From NCBI GenBank assembly GCA_937952235.1, contig CALFZM010000196.1, positions 1 through 41,101 of the forward strand: a stretch of 41,101 nucleotides of DNA. Direction: 5' to 3'. This stretch comes from an uncultured Opitutia bacterium. Lineage in GTDB: Bacteria; Verrucomicrobiota; Verrucomicrobiia; Opitutales; Opitutaceae. Below are positions 1 to 7,539 of this stretch, piece by piece. The notes beneath the pieces are model-generated. The model was not told the DNA's origin. It made no database searches and saw only the letters and a program-made list of their open reading frames with translations. Every line of letters starts with the position of its first letter. Position 1 is the stretch's first letter. A program made the translations under genes and the position numbers.

Positions 1-1284
1 CCGCACCGCCTCGTTGCGCGGGACGTGCGTGAAGCGCCGGCCGTCGGCCGTCTCGTACGCGCTGCAGATCTGGAGTTCCCCCCGCCACTCGCCGCTGTGC
101 GTAAGGGCGTCGAGCTTGTTGATCATCAGGTCCTGGAAGCCGCCGTAGCGCAGCGCGTCTCCCTTCTCCACGGCGTCGTACCAGCCCACCATGCGCTGCC
201 GCCCGGTGCTGGTGCCGAACTCGATCTGCTTCAGCTTCGCGCTCAGCGGATGCGCCTCGTCCATCTGCGTGAGAAAGGTGTGCGTGCCGACCTTGGTGTC
301 ATACGCCTTCGCCACGCCGAAGGTGTGGATGCGCTGCACGGGGATGCCGGCGCTCTCGAAGAACTCGGGCGTGTACGTGTGCGAGGCGGTGACGTTGGGC
401 GAGAAGCCGTGCCGCTTGTCGAGCCAGTAGGCCTGGCCGAACTCGCCGATGATCGTGCGGCCCGCGGCCAGTTCGCGCAGGACCAGCTCCCGCACCTCGC
501 CGATGTTTCGCGCCAGGGCCGTTCCGGCCTGCCAGTAGGTCGCGGTCAGCTCGTCGAGGTTGAGCGTGAACGGCGCGCTGCCCTTGAAGCGCACGAAATC
601 GAACTCCGCCGCGGTGAACACGCCGAGTTCGACGGCCTCGGCATTGGCGCGGCGCTCGGCGGCGGTGAGCTTCTCGAAAAACGAGTCCCACGTCGCGGCG
701 CTCACCCGGCAGACGTGCTGGATCGTGCGGCACGCGCGGTCCGCGCGCTGCGCGAGCTTGCGGGCGAAGTAGTTGGGCCCGCCAAGGAAGTCGGAGTACG
801 TGATCTGCTGCTGTCCCACTTCGTCGAGGTACGCCGGGGTGATGCCGCGGCCGGTCGATCCCCGCGGCTCCTCCGCGAGCACCTGCACGCGGTAGTCCTC
901 CCACGCGAGGTCGAGCAGCCGGTGGGTGAGGTCGGAGACCAGCGTGCGCTCGTCGATCAGCAGGCGCGAGAGGATGGCGTGCCCCTTGCGCTCGAGCGGA
1001 CGCGTTTCCCACCAGATCTTGCGCGGGTCGGCCACGACGCCGCTGCCGATGCAAAGATGTCCCGCGTCCCGCACCACCACGCCGGCGGGGAGGAGGTTGA
1101 GCTTGATGCCTCCCGCCGTGTGCCCCGAATTGGCTCCGCCGTTGACCTTGAGCACGACCGAGACCGGCGCGCTCGTGCCGCGGAGCTCGTCGGCCACTTC
1201 GGGGATCAGGCGACCTTTGCCCTCATCGCCGAGGGAGATGCCGACGTCGGCGATGAGCTGGCTGGTGAAGGGAAGCAGGGACAT
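1..1284 (-). CDS. purA: Adenylosuccinate synthetase (partial, 3' end off window)
   Basis: Makes adenylosuccinate from IMP, aspartate and GTP, the first step from IMP to AMP, in the cytoplasm. The frame is open from the ATG at 1284 to the left edge, giving 428 codons with no stop; the family is usually about 430 residues, so little is missing. Visible motifs are GDEGKGRL near residue 18 (P-loop, with the catalytic Asp of GDEGKG), NGGANSGHT near 49-57 (catalytic His), STGRGITPAYLD in the middle, and GTSTGRQRMVGW with INKLDAL near the C-terminus, all in family order. The sequence is divergent from textbook PurA: WGDEGKGK has become LGDEGKGR and GGNNAGHT has become GGANSGHT. It follows the guaB block on the same strand but is separated from it by a terminator at 1367-1397, so it probably has its own promoter in the roughly 80 bases before its start. 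The leader TTTCATTTCGCAACC has no Shine-Dalgarno. Confidence 0.93.
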   Translation of the reverse strand, partial: MSLLPFTSQLIADVGISLGDEGKGRLIPEVADELRGTSAPVSVVLKVNGGANSGHTAGGIKLNLLPAGVVVRDAGHLCIGSGVVADPRKIWWETRPLERKGHAILSRLLIDERTLVSDLTHRLLDLAWEDYRVQVLAEEPRGSTGRGITPAYLDEVGQQQITYSDFLGGPNYFARKLAQRADRACRTIQHVCRVSAATWDSFFEKLTAAERRANAEAVELGVFTAAEFDFVRFKGSAPFTLNLDELTATYWQAGTALARNIGEVRELVLRELAAGRTIIGEFGQAYWLDKRHGFSPNVTASHTYTPEFFESAGIPVQRIHTFGVAKAYDTKVGTHTFLTQMDEAHPLSAKLKQIEFGTSTGRQRMVGWYDAVEKGDALRYGGFQDLMINKLDALTHSGEWRGELQICSAYETADGRRFTHVPRNEAVR

Positions 1285-1366
1285 GGTTGCGAAATGAAAG
1301 CGGCAACCGAGTCGCTTGAGCCACCCTGTTGCCGTGAAGGGAAAACGCGACGGGGCGGGCGAGGGC

Positions 1367-1397
1367 AAACAAAAAGCCGGTCCCCCGAGCCGCCGGC
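1367..1397 (-). terminator. Rho-independent terminator after the PIG-L gene
   Basis: Read on the minus strand, the arms GCCGG (1397-1393) and CCGGC (1380-1376) close a GC-rich hairpin. The T-rich tail TTTTTGTTT (1375-1367) follows directly. It lies just past the stop of the PIG-L gene (1410) and before the purA start (1284), so it should end the guaB/secY-like/PIG-L transcript. The stem is short (five pairs, plus one possible wobble), but the position and T-run fit well. Confidence 0.6.
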
Positions 1398-1409
1398 GCG
1401 CCGCGAAAC

Positions 1410-2111
1410 TCAGAAGAGTTTCACCGGCCGCTGTTCCATCGCCCAGAGTGCCTCGGCGAACTTCGCGCCGCAGGTCGCGCCGCGGTAGCGGGCGAGCGTG
1501 GTTTTGGCGGAGACGGCTGCGTCCGGCATATTTTCGTCGTACGGTTTCTGCCGCACGAAAGCCATCAACTGGCCGAGCCACTCCACCGCCGAGGGCCAGA
1601 CATCGCTGACGTCGACGAAGGTATTCGGCTCGAAGCCGATCGTGTGCCCCGGGCCGTTGTCGTAGCAGTACACCCGGGCCGGCACCTTCACCTTTTCATT
1701 GTCGACGATGCGCGGCGCGAGCCGCAGCACCGCCTTCGTGATCGCCGCGGCCGCTTCGTGGTCCGCGTGCCGGTCCTGCGGCCAGAGGGTGAATGCGAGG
1801 TCGGGCTGCACGTCGGCGACGACGTCCGCGACCGCGCGCTTCGTCTCCTCGTTGAGGTGGAACCGGCCCGACGCGTAGGACAGGAAGCGGTGCTCGATGC
1901 CGTGGTAATGGGCCAGCGTCTGGCACAGCTCCTTCAGCTCCGCCCCGCGGGCGCGCGCCGGCGGCCAGTTCGTGTAGTCGCCGATCAGGGAGAGGATCAC
2001 GACGCGGTGCTGCGCCAGGGCGGCCTGCAGCAGGATGCCGGGGATCCCGAAGACGCAGTCGTCGTAGTGCGCGCCGATGGCGAGCAGGGTTTTGCGCGGG
2101 GCGTTGGCCAT
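1410..2111 (-). CDS. PIG-L (LmbE-like) deacetylase
   Basis: A 233-residue protein of the PIG-L/LmbE zinc-dependent N-acetylglucosamine deacetylase family. The N-terminal metal motif reads GAHYDDCVFG (residues 13-22), in which the usual AHPDDE has become AHYDDC: His and both Asp remain, while Pro and the following acidic residue are lost. The second motif DRHADHEAA (around 113-121) holds the HxDH metal site. No signal peptide or membrane segment is visible, so it is probably cytoplasmic. Its start is 50 bases after the SecY-like gene and a terminator follows it, so it ends the guaB transcript. The substrate cannot be read from the sequence. A second PIG-L protein at 17372-18097 has the canonical motif and sits in the bacillithiol operon; this one may be an N-deacetylase or amidase for another amino-sugar conjugate. 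Confidence 0.85.
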   Translation of the reverse strand: MANAPRKTLLAIGAHYDDCVFGIPGILLQAALAQHRVVILSLIGDYTNWPPARARGAELKELCQTLAHYHGIEHRFLSYASGRFHLNEETKRAVADVVADVQPDLAFTLWPQDRHADHEAAAAITKAVLRLAPRIVDNEKVKVPARVYCYDNGPGHTIGFEPNTFVDVSDVWPSAVEWLGQLMAFVRQKPYDENMPDAAVSAKTTLARYRGATCGAKFAEALWAMEQRPVKLF

Positions 2112-2161
2112 GCCGGGTTCGAGGGAGGCGAGCGCACGCGCGAGGGCAACCGTTTTCCACC

Positions 2162-3502
2162 CTACCGGCGCCGCAGCAATCCGTCGTAGAAGACCGATTG
2201 GTTGTACGCGAACCAGTGACTTCTCAGGTCATCGGTGGCGTGGACGAATACGATCACCGCGACGATCGCCGCGGTGTAATCCTCTCCCGTCCACCAGCGC
2301 AGCAGCGCCGGCAATCCGGCGCCGAGCACCGTGAGCGCGACGGCGCCGGCGGCCGTGAGCCGCAGCACCGTGCCGAGGAGGAAGCGCTCGGTCTCCGCGC
2401 CGGGGCGGATCCCCTGGATGAACGCCCCCTGGCGCCGCAGCAGCTCCGCCGTGCCGAGCTCCGAGTTCGCGAACGGCTGGAGGATGGTCGAAAGGTTGAT
2501 CAGCAGGGTGCCGATTCCGATCAGCGCCGCGAGCGCGACCCAGTACGGCGCGCGTCCGGGATCCGCCAGCTGCGCGAGCGCGTTCTCCGCCGCCGTCCAG
2601 CCCCCCGGGAAGGCCCAGGCCAGGAACTGCCCCGCGACCCGCGCCAGCAGGAGCGCGCCCGCGGCGGCGGCGATGGGCAGCGTCGCCTCGCGCACGAGGC
2701 GCAGCGGGAGGTAGATGCGCGGCGCCACCGCGGTCGGTGCCCGCGGGAGCACGATCGGAATCCGGCGCTCGGTGCGGAGGAGCACGAGCGCCAGGCCCAG
2801 TACAGCCGCGCCCACGATCGCGTGCGCCGCGAATGCGAGCCAGCGGTCAGCCGGGCTGGATGCCCCGAAAGCGAGATCGGCCGCGCCGTCGACCAGCGCC
2901 AGTCCCGACGCGCACAGCAGCACCACCTTCCCGCCGTCCGCCACGCCTCGCTGCGTGATCAGGTCCGTGAGCCAGGAGGTCACGAGGCTCCCCGCTGTCA
3001 CGAGCGCCACCACTCCCGCGGTCGGCCAGAAGCTCTCGGCGGTGAACCAGCGCACGCCGTCGGGAAACAGCCCGGTCTGGCGGGAGAGATACCTTGTGAG
3101 CACCCACGCCATCGCCACCGCGAGCGGCACACGGGCCAGCTTCTCCAGCCGGGCGAAACGCTCCCGCTGGTCCTCGCCGCCGCGGGCCGCCGCGCGGAGC
3201 GAGGGTATCGTCCACGCCAGTACGCGCACCGCCACCGCCGCGAGGAGGTGCGGTAACAGGCCGGCCGCCGCGATGGAAAACTGCGTCAGCGTCTCCCCGC
3301 CGGCCAGCAGGTCGATGACGCCCAGCCAGGGATTCTCGGCGAGCAGCCGCGTCATCCGCCCGGGATCGACCTCGAGGACGGAAATCTGCGCGAGCAGCCG
3401 CAGCGCCAGGAGCAGCCCGAGGGTCCACAGGCACCGCCGCGCGTAGTCCGGCGAGATGCGCCAGCGGGCCAGGAGGGCGTGAATCTTTTGCTCGGCGGAC
3501 AT
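2162..3502 (-). CDS. Divergent SecY-family translocase paralogue
   Basis: A 446-residue multi-spanning membrane protein that reads as a diverged SecY, the channel of the Sec translocon. It follows the SecY plan: an amphipathic N-terminus, a first helix near residues 24-42, the plug/TM2 region (LLAGGETLTQFSIAAAGLLP, about 66-85, equivalent to the SecY FSGG...S..ALGI.PY block), then the segment RRIPIVLPR with YLPLRLVREATLPI (equivalent to the cytosolic loop and the NxxGxxPI helix), and finally GAFIQGIRPGAETERFLLGT, which closely matches the SecY GxFIPGxRPGxxTxxYL signature. Conserved SecY residues such as Asn in NxAGVIPI are changed. It lies 31 bases after guaB, not in the ribosomal-protein operon where the housekeeping secY normally sits, so it is most likely a second SecY. 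No secA2 or accessory-Sec glycosyltransferase gene is nearby. Family assignment is firm; function and cargo are unknown. Confidence 0.8.
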   Translation of the reverse strand: MSAEQKIHALLARWRISPDYARRCLWTLGLLLALRLLAQISVLEVDPGRMTRLLAENPWLGVIDLLAGGETLTQFSIAAAGLLPHLLAAVAVRVLAWTIPSLRAAARGGEDQRERFARLEKLARVPLAVAMAWVLTRYLSRQTGLFPDGVRWFTAESFWPTAGVVALVTAGSLVTSWLTDLITQRGVADGGKVVLLCASGLALVDGAADLAFGASSPADRWLAFAAHAIVGAAVLGLALVLLRTERRIPIVLPRAPTAVAPRIYLPLRLVREATLPIAAAAGALLLARVAGQFLAWAFPGGWTAAENALAQLADPGRAPYWVALAALIGIGTLLINLSTILQPFANSELGTAELLRRQGAFIQGIRPGAETERFLLGTVLRLTAAGAVALTVLGAGLPALLRWWTGEDYTAAIVAVIVFVHATDDLRSHWFAYNQSVFYDGLLRRR

Positions 3503-3533
3503 GCGGGCTGCCGCCGGCGGACCGGGCGGACGT

Positions 3534-5117
3534 TCAGGATTGCGTCGCGCGCGTCGAGACCTCGATCACGTCGTGCGGCGCCGCTTCCTTCTGGCCCGCC
3601 GGGCTCACGCGGATGAAGCGGGCCTTGTCGCGCAGGTCGGGCAGCGATTTCGCCCCGAGGTAGCCCATGCCGCTCTGCACGCCGCCGATGAGGTTGCCAA
3701 GCACGTCGTCGACCGAGCCCGAGACTTCCTTGAGCGCCTCGATGCCCTCGGCCGCGACCTTGCGGGTCGCGTCGTTCTTGTCGTGTCCGTAGCGGGCCGC
3801 GCTGCCCGCCTTCATCGCCGCATGCGAGCCCATGCCGCGGTACTGCTTGTACACCTTGCCGTTGATCTCGAGGATCTCGCCCGGCGCCTCGCGGCAGCCG
3901 GCGAGCAGCCCGCCGAGGATCACGGCGTCGGCCAGCGTCAGCGCCTTCACGATGTCGCCGCTCTTGGTGATGCCGCCGTCGGCGATCAGTTTCACGCCGG
4001 CTTTCCGCGCGCCCGCTCCCGCGACGTGCAGTGCCGTGAGCTGCGGGATGCCGACGCCCGCCACGATGCGCGTGGTGCAGATCGAGCCCGGCCCCTGGCC
4101 CACCTTGATCGCGTTCGCCCCGCACGCGCCGAGGTATTCCACGCCGGATGCCGAGGTGACGTTGCCCGCGATCAGGGTGAGATCCTTGAAAGCTCCCCGC
4201 ACCAGCTTGACCACGTCGCCGACGCCGGCGGTGTGGCCGTGCGCGGTCGAGACGGCGACGCAGTCGACGTGCTCCGCCACGAGATGGCCCACGTGCTCGA
4301 CGATGCGGTCGCGATCGAGCGTGCCGTCCGACTTGCGCACGGGCGACAGCGCGGCTCCGACCACGAGACGGAACTCCGCGTCGCGCGACGGTTTCCGGCG
4401 CGACTTGGTCTCGGCGTTGATCCGCTCCACGTCCGACGCGGTCACCAGGCCCCGGAGGCGGTCGTCCTCGTCGACCACGAGCATCTTGTTGATGCCGACG
4501 TGCCGGGTGAAGAACGCATCCGCCGCCCGGATCGGATCCGCCGCCACCGCGCGTTTGTGCTCCGTGATCAGGTGCGCGCGGGGCGTCATGACGTCGGCCA
4601 CCTTCTTGGACTTGTAACGGTCCTTGACCACGTTGCCCGAGAGCAGTCCGGCCAGCCGGCCTTCCTCGTCGACCACCGGAAACGTCGAAAACGCGAAGCG
4701 CTTGGCGTCGATCATCGCCAGCAGGTCGCCGATGAGCTGGCCCGGCGTCACGGTGATCGGATCCTGGATCAGGCCGTGGATGTGCCGCTTCACGCGCGCC
4801 ACTTCCTTCACCTGGTCGCGCGGCGTCATGTTGTAGTGGATCAGGCCGAGGCCGCCGTTGAGCGCCATGGCGATCGCCATCCGCGATTCGGTGACCGTGT
4901 CCATGTCCGACGAGATCACCGGGATCTGCAGGCGCAGCGTTTCGCTGAGCGCCGTGGAGGTGTCCGCATCCTTGGGCAGGATCTCCGAATAGAGCGTGGC
5001 GAGCGAGACGTCGTCGAACGTGAGCGCCGTCGGGATGTTGGCCCGGAAAAACGCGTCGGCCGGAAGGTAAAACTCGGCGTCGGCCGCGGCGGCGGAGGAC
5101 ATGGCAACCTTGGTCAT
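3534..5117 (-). CDS. guaB: IMP dehydrogenase
   Basis: Oxidises IMP to XMP with NAD, the committed step to GMP. It is 527 residues when started at the ATG at 5117; an ATG at 5102 (MSSAAAAD) is equally possible, and neither has a clear Shine-Dalgarno. Visible in order: substrate-binding barrel start (LTFDDVSLATLYSE; SSDMDTVTES), two CBS domains (about residues 115-235, with DVMTPRAHLI between them), the barrel return with the catalytic cysteine loop GPGSICTTR, the IMP phosphate site IADGGITKSGD, and the mobile flap YRGMGSHAAMKAG followed by ARYGHDKND. It is somewhat longer than typical bacterial enzymes (about 490), mostly through the N-terminus and the loop after SICTTR. It is the first gene of a minus-strand row with the SecY-like and PIG-L genes and faces menC across a 144-base divergent gap. 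Confidence 0.96.
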   Translation of the reverse strand: MTKVAMSSAAAADAEFYLPADAFFRANIPTALTFDDVSLATLYSEILPKDADTSTALSETLRLQIPVISSDMDTVTESRMAIAMALNGGLGLIHYNMTPRDQVKEVARVKRHIHGLIQDPITVTPGQLIGDLLAMIDAKRFAFSTFPVVDEEGRLAGLLSGNVVKDRYKSKKVADVMTPRAHLITEHKRAVAADPIRAADAFFTRHVGINKMLVVDEDDRLRGLVTASDVERINAETKSRRKPSRDAEFRLVVGAALSPVRKSDGTLDRDRIVEHVGHLVAEHVDCVAVSTAHGHTAGVGDVVKLVRGAFKDLTLIAGNVTSASGVEYLGACGANAIKVGQGPGSICTTRIVAGVGIPQLTALHVAGAGARKAGVKLIADGGITKSGDIVKALTLADAVILGGLLAGCREAPGEILEINGKVYKQYRGMGSHAAMKAGSAARYGHDKNDATRKVAAEGIEALKEVSGSVDDVLGNLIGGVQSGMGYLGAKSLPDLRDKARFIRVSPAGQKEAAPHDVIEVSTRATQS

Positions 5118-5261
5118 GAGTTGCCATGAACGGAGTATGTCTGCGGCGGCGAAGCGCAAGGGGGAAACATGCCGGCGGCGACGGGGCCGGCGCCCGCGAG
5201 TTGGGAGTTGAGAGTTCGGCGCGGACGCCGACGATGCGGCGATCGTCCGCCCTGCCGGAGC

Positions 5262-6311
5262 ATGTCCTATCGCTTCCAGTTCCGTCCCTACCGCCTCGCC
5301 TTTCGCGCGCCGGTGCGCACCGCGCACGGACTCTGGGAGGCGCGCGAGGGTCTCATCGTCCGCCTCGAGCGGCTCAGTGACGGCCGGGTGGGGTGGGGCG
5401 AGGCGGCACCGCTCCCCTGGTTCGGCACGGAGACGGCCGCGGAGGCCGCGGCGGCCGCCCGCGCCCTGGGCGATCGCGGCGATGACGCGCAGTTCGACGC
5501 CCTGCCCGCCCTCCTCGGCTGCCTGCGCCATGCGCTCGCGGTCGCGCGGGATGAGATCGAGGGACCGGAGGGCGCCGGCAACCCGGCGGCAGACGGAGGG
5601 AAGGACTTTTTCGGCGTTGCGGCGCTCCTGCCCGCGGGCCGGGGCGTGCTGGAGCGAATTCCGCCGCTGCTCGAAGCCGGCTTCCGGGTCTTCAAGTGGA
5701 AAGTCGGCATCGGTGACCTGGCGGACGAACTCGGCCTTTTCTCCGACGTCTGCGCCGCGCTCCCGGCGGGCGCCCGGCTGCGGCTCGATGCCAACGGGGC
5801 GTGGGACCGGCGCCAGGCCGAGCGCTGGCTGGAGCGCTGCGCGGATGCCCCGGTGGAATTCGTCGAACAACCCTGCGCCGCGGCCAGCGGGCCCGCGCTG
5901 CGTCGTCGCGAAGAGGACCTGCTGCTGGGACTCGCGGGCGATTTCCCGACGCCGCTGGCGCTGGACGAATCGCTCGTCGCCGAGGGCGATCTCGACCGGT
6001 GGCTCGGTGCGGGCTGGCCCGGGGTCTTCGTGATGAAACCCGCGCTGTTCGCCGCGCCCGCGGCGGCGGTCGCGCGGCTGGAGCAGGCGAGGGCCGCGGT
6101 CGTGTTTTCGTCGGCGCTGGAGACGGCGGTGGGCGCGCGCAGCGCGTTGCGGCTCGCCTTTGCCTGGCGCGGCGAGCGTCGCGCGCTCGGGTTCGGCGTC
6201 TGGCCGCTGTTTGCCGACCGGCGCTGCGACGGGCCGCACGTTGCCCCTTTCCTGCGCGCCGGCGACCTCGCCCGGCTCGCTCCGGAGGACGTATGGAACG
6301 CGCTGAGCTGA
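5262..6311 (+). CDS. menC: o-Succinylbenzoate synthase
   Basis: An enolase-superfamily dehydratase that converts SHCHC to o-succinylbenzoate in menaquinone synthesis; cytoplasmic. It is 349 residues from the ATG at 5262 (MSYRFQFRPYRLAF). A longer frame exists upstream, but this start gives the usual N-terminus, with GGAG close before the ATG. The capping domain contains WGEAAPLPWFGTE (about 44-56). The barrel then shows the catalytic lysine pair FKWKVG, the metal ligands DANGAW, EQP and LDES, and the C-terminal SSALETAVG, which is the expected order for OSBS rather than for muconate or mandelate enzymes. Its 3' end overlaps menE by 19 bases. No other men genes are in the window, so menF, D, H, B and A must lie elsewhere, as in many bacteria with scattered men genes. 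Confidence 0.92.
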   Translation: MSYRFQFRPYRLAFRAPVRTAHGLWEAREGLIVRLERLSDGRVGWGEAAPLPWFGTETAAEAAAAARALGDRGDDAQFDALPALLGCLRHALAVARDEIEGPEGAGNPAADGGKDFFGVAALLPAGRGVLERIPPLLEAGFRVFKWKVGIGDLADELGLFSDVCAALPAGARLRLDANGAWDRRQAERWLERCADAPVEFVEQPCAAASGPALRRREEDLLLGLAGDFPTPLALDESLVAEGDLDRWLGAGWPGVFVMKPALFAAPAAAVARLEQARAAVVFSSALETAVGARSALRLAFAWRGERRALGFGVWPLFADRRCDGPHVAPFLRAGDLARLAPEDVWNALS

Positions 6312-7420
6312 TCGCGCTCGCGCGGGCGACGGGGTGCGCGATCGAGCGCCATGGGGCCCTGTTCCTCTGCCCGCCGGGAGGCTCGGCGAGCGAGGCGGCG
6401 CAGACCGCGGCCGTGCTCTCGGCGCCGCCGGCTGGCGATGGGGACAAGGGATGGCTCGCGCTGCGCACGGGCGGCACCGGCGGCGCCGTGCGCTTCGCCC
6501 GGCACGACGAGGCCACGCTCGGTGCCGCGGCGCGCGGCTGCGCGGCGCACTTCGGGCTCCGCCGGATCGACGCGGTCGACGTCCTCCCGCCGTATCATGT
6601 CAGCGGATTCATGACCCGCGTGCGCTGCGCGGTGACCGGCGGCCGGCACCTGCCCTGGGAGTGGAAGGCGCTGGAGGGGGGGCGCCGCCCCGCGCTGCCG
6701 GCCGGCGACTGGGCGATCTCGCTCGTGCCGACGCAGCTGCAGCGGCTCCTGGCTGCGCCCGGGGCGCGCGATTGGCTGCGGCGATTCGCGGTGGTGTTCG
6801 TGGGTGGGGGGCCCTTGTGGCCGGAGCTGGCGGAGTCCGCCGCGGATGCGGCGCTGCGGCTCGCCCCGGTCTACGGGCTGACGGAGACCGCGGCCATGGT
6901 GGCGGGACTGCTGCCGGAGGAGTTCCTCGCCGGCCGCCGCGGGGTCGGGCGGCCGCTCCCGCATGCGCGGATCGACCTCGCCGGCGACGGCACTATCCGG
7001 ATCGCGGGCGCATCGGTCCACCGCGGGTACTGGCCGGCATCCGATGCCTCCGGATGCTTCGCCACGGAGGACCTGGGGCGGTGGGACGAGCACGGCGGGC
7101 TGCACGTGCTCGGCCGTCGCGATGCCGTCATCATCACCGGCGGCCGGAAAGTGCAGCCGGCGGACGTCGAGGCGGCGCTGCGCGCGAGCGGCGAGTTCGA
7201 CGACGTGGCCGTGCTGGGAGTGCCGGATGCGGAGTGGGGTGAGATCGTCGTCGCCTGTCACCCTCCGACGACACGTCCGCCCGACCTGGCGCGCGCGGTG
7301 GCGGCGCTCGCGGCCTATCAGCGACCGAAGCGCTTCGTCGCAGTCGCGCCCTGGCCGGGCACGGCGGCGGGGAAGGTGAATCGCGCGGCGCTGCTGGAGA
7401 GCGCGCGGCGGGCGGGGTGA
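6293..7420 (+). CDS. menE: o-Succinylbenzoate-CoA ligase
   Basis: An AMP-forming acyl-CoA ligase that activates o-succinylbenzoate for MenB; cytoplasmic. The protein is 375 residues, compact against the usual 450-490; the N-terminal lobe before the P-loop is short. The P-loop-like motif reads RTGGTGGAVRF (about 57-67). It is followed by PPYHVSGF, the adenylate motif YGLTETAAMV, GYW and DLGRWDEHGGLHVLGRRDAVI (hinge Asp and Arg), and the catalytic-lysine region KVNRAALLES near the C-terminus. The ATG at 6293 lies within menC and follows a strong GGAGG (6284-6288) with a short 4-base spacer, so translation is likely coupled to menC. The pairing with menC supports this call over a general acyl-CoA ligase. 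Confidence 0.9.
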   Translation: MERAELIALARATGCAIERHGALFLCPPGGSASEAAQTAAVLSAPPAGDGDKGWLALRTGGTGGAVRFARHDEATLGAAARGCAAHFGLRRIDAVDVLPPYHVSGFMTRVRCAVTGGRHLPWEWKALEGGRRPALPAGDWAISLVPTQLQRLLAAPGARDWLRRFAVVFVGGGPLWPELAESAADAALRLAPVYGLTETAAMVAGLLPEEFLAGRRGVGRPLPHARIDLAGDGTIRIAGASVHRGYWPASDASGCFATEDLGRWDEHGGLHVLGRRDAVIITGGRKVQPADVEAALRASGEFDDVAVLGVPDAEWGEIVVACHPPTTRPPDLARAVAALAAYQRPKRFVAVAPWPGTAAGKVNRAALLESARRAG

Positions 7421-7539
7421 ACCCGGGACGTGCGGGCGGCGGCAGGACGCGGGCGCGTCGTGGCTGAAGTTTCCATCGCGCGGGTTGCAGCGGCGCGGCG
7501 CGGCGTGTTGGCTGGCGGTCCGGCCTGTCCGCCTCCCGC

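Noticed and set aside
25..1488. Long open frame on the plus strand opposite purA
   Set aside because: It is antisense to a clear PurA with conserved motifs; GC-rich codon bias opens such shadow frames, and the translation is Arg/Ala/Gly-rich with no domain.
3501..5129. 542-residue plus-strand frame opposite guaB
   Set aside because: Complete overlap with guaB on the other strand, low-complexity His/Arg/Asp-rich translation, no family match.
5118..5261. Sigma-70 promoter for guaB in the divergent gap (TTGCGC with TACTCC)
   Set aside because: The -10 and spacing are poor matches and similar-quality hits occur by chance; left unannotated.
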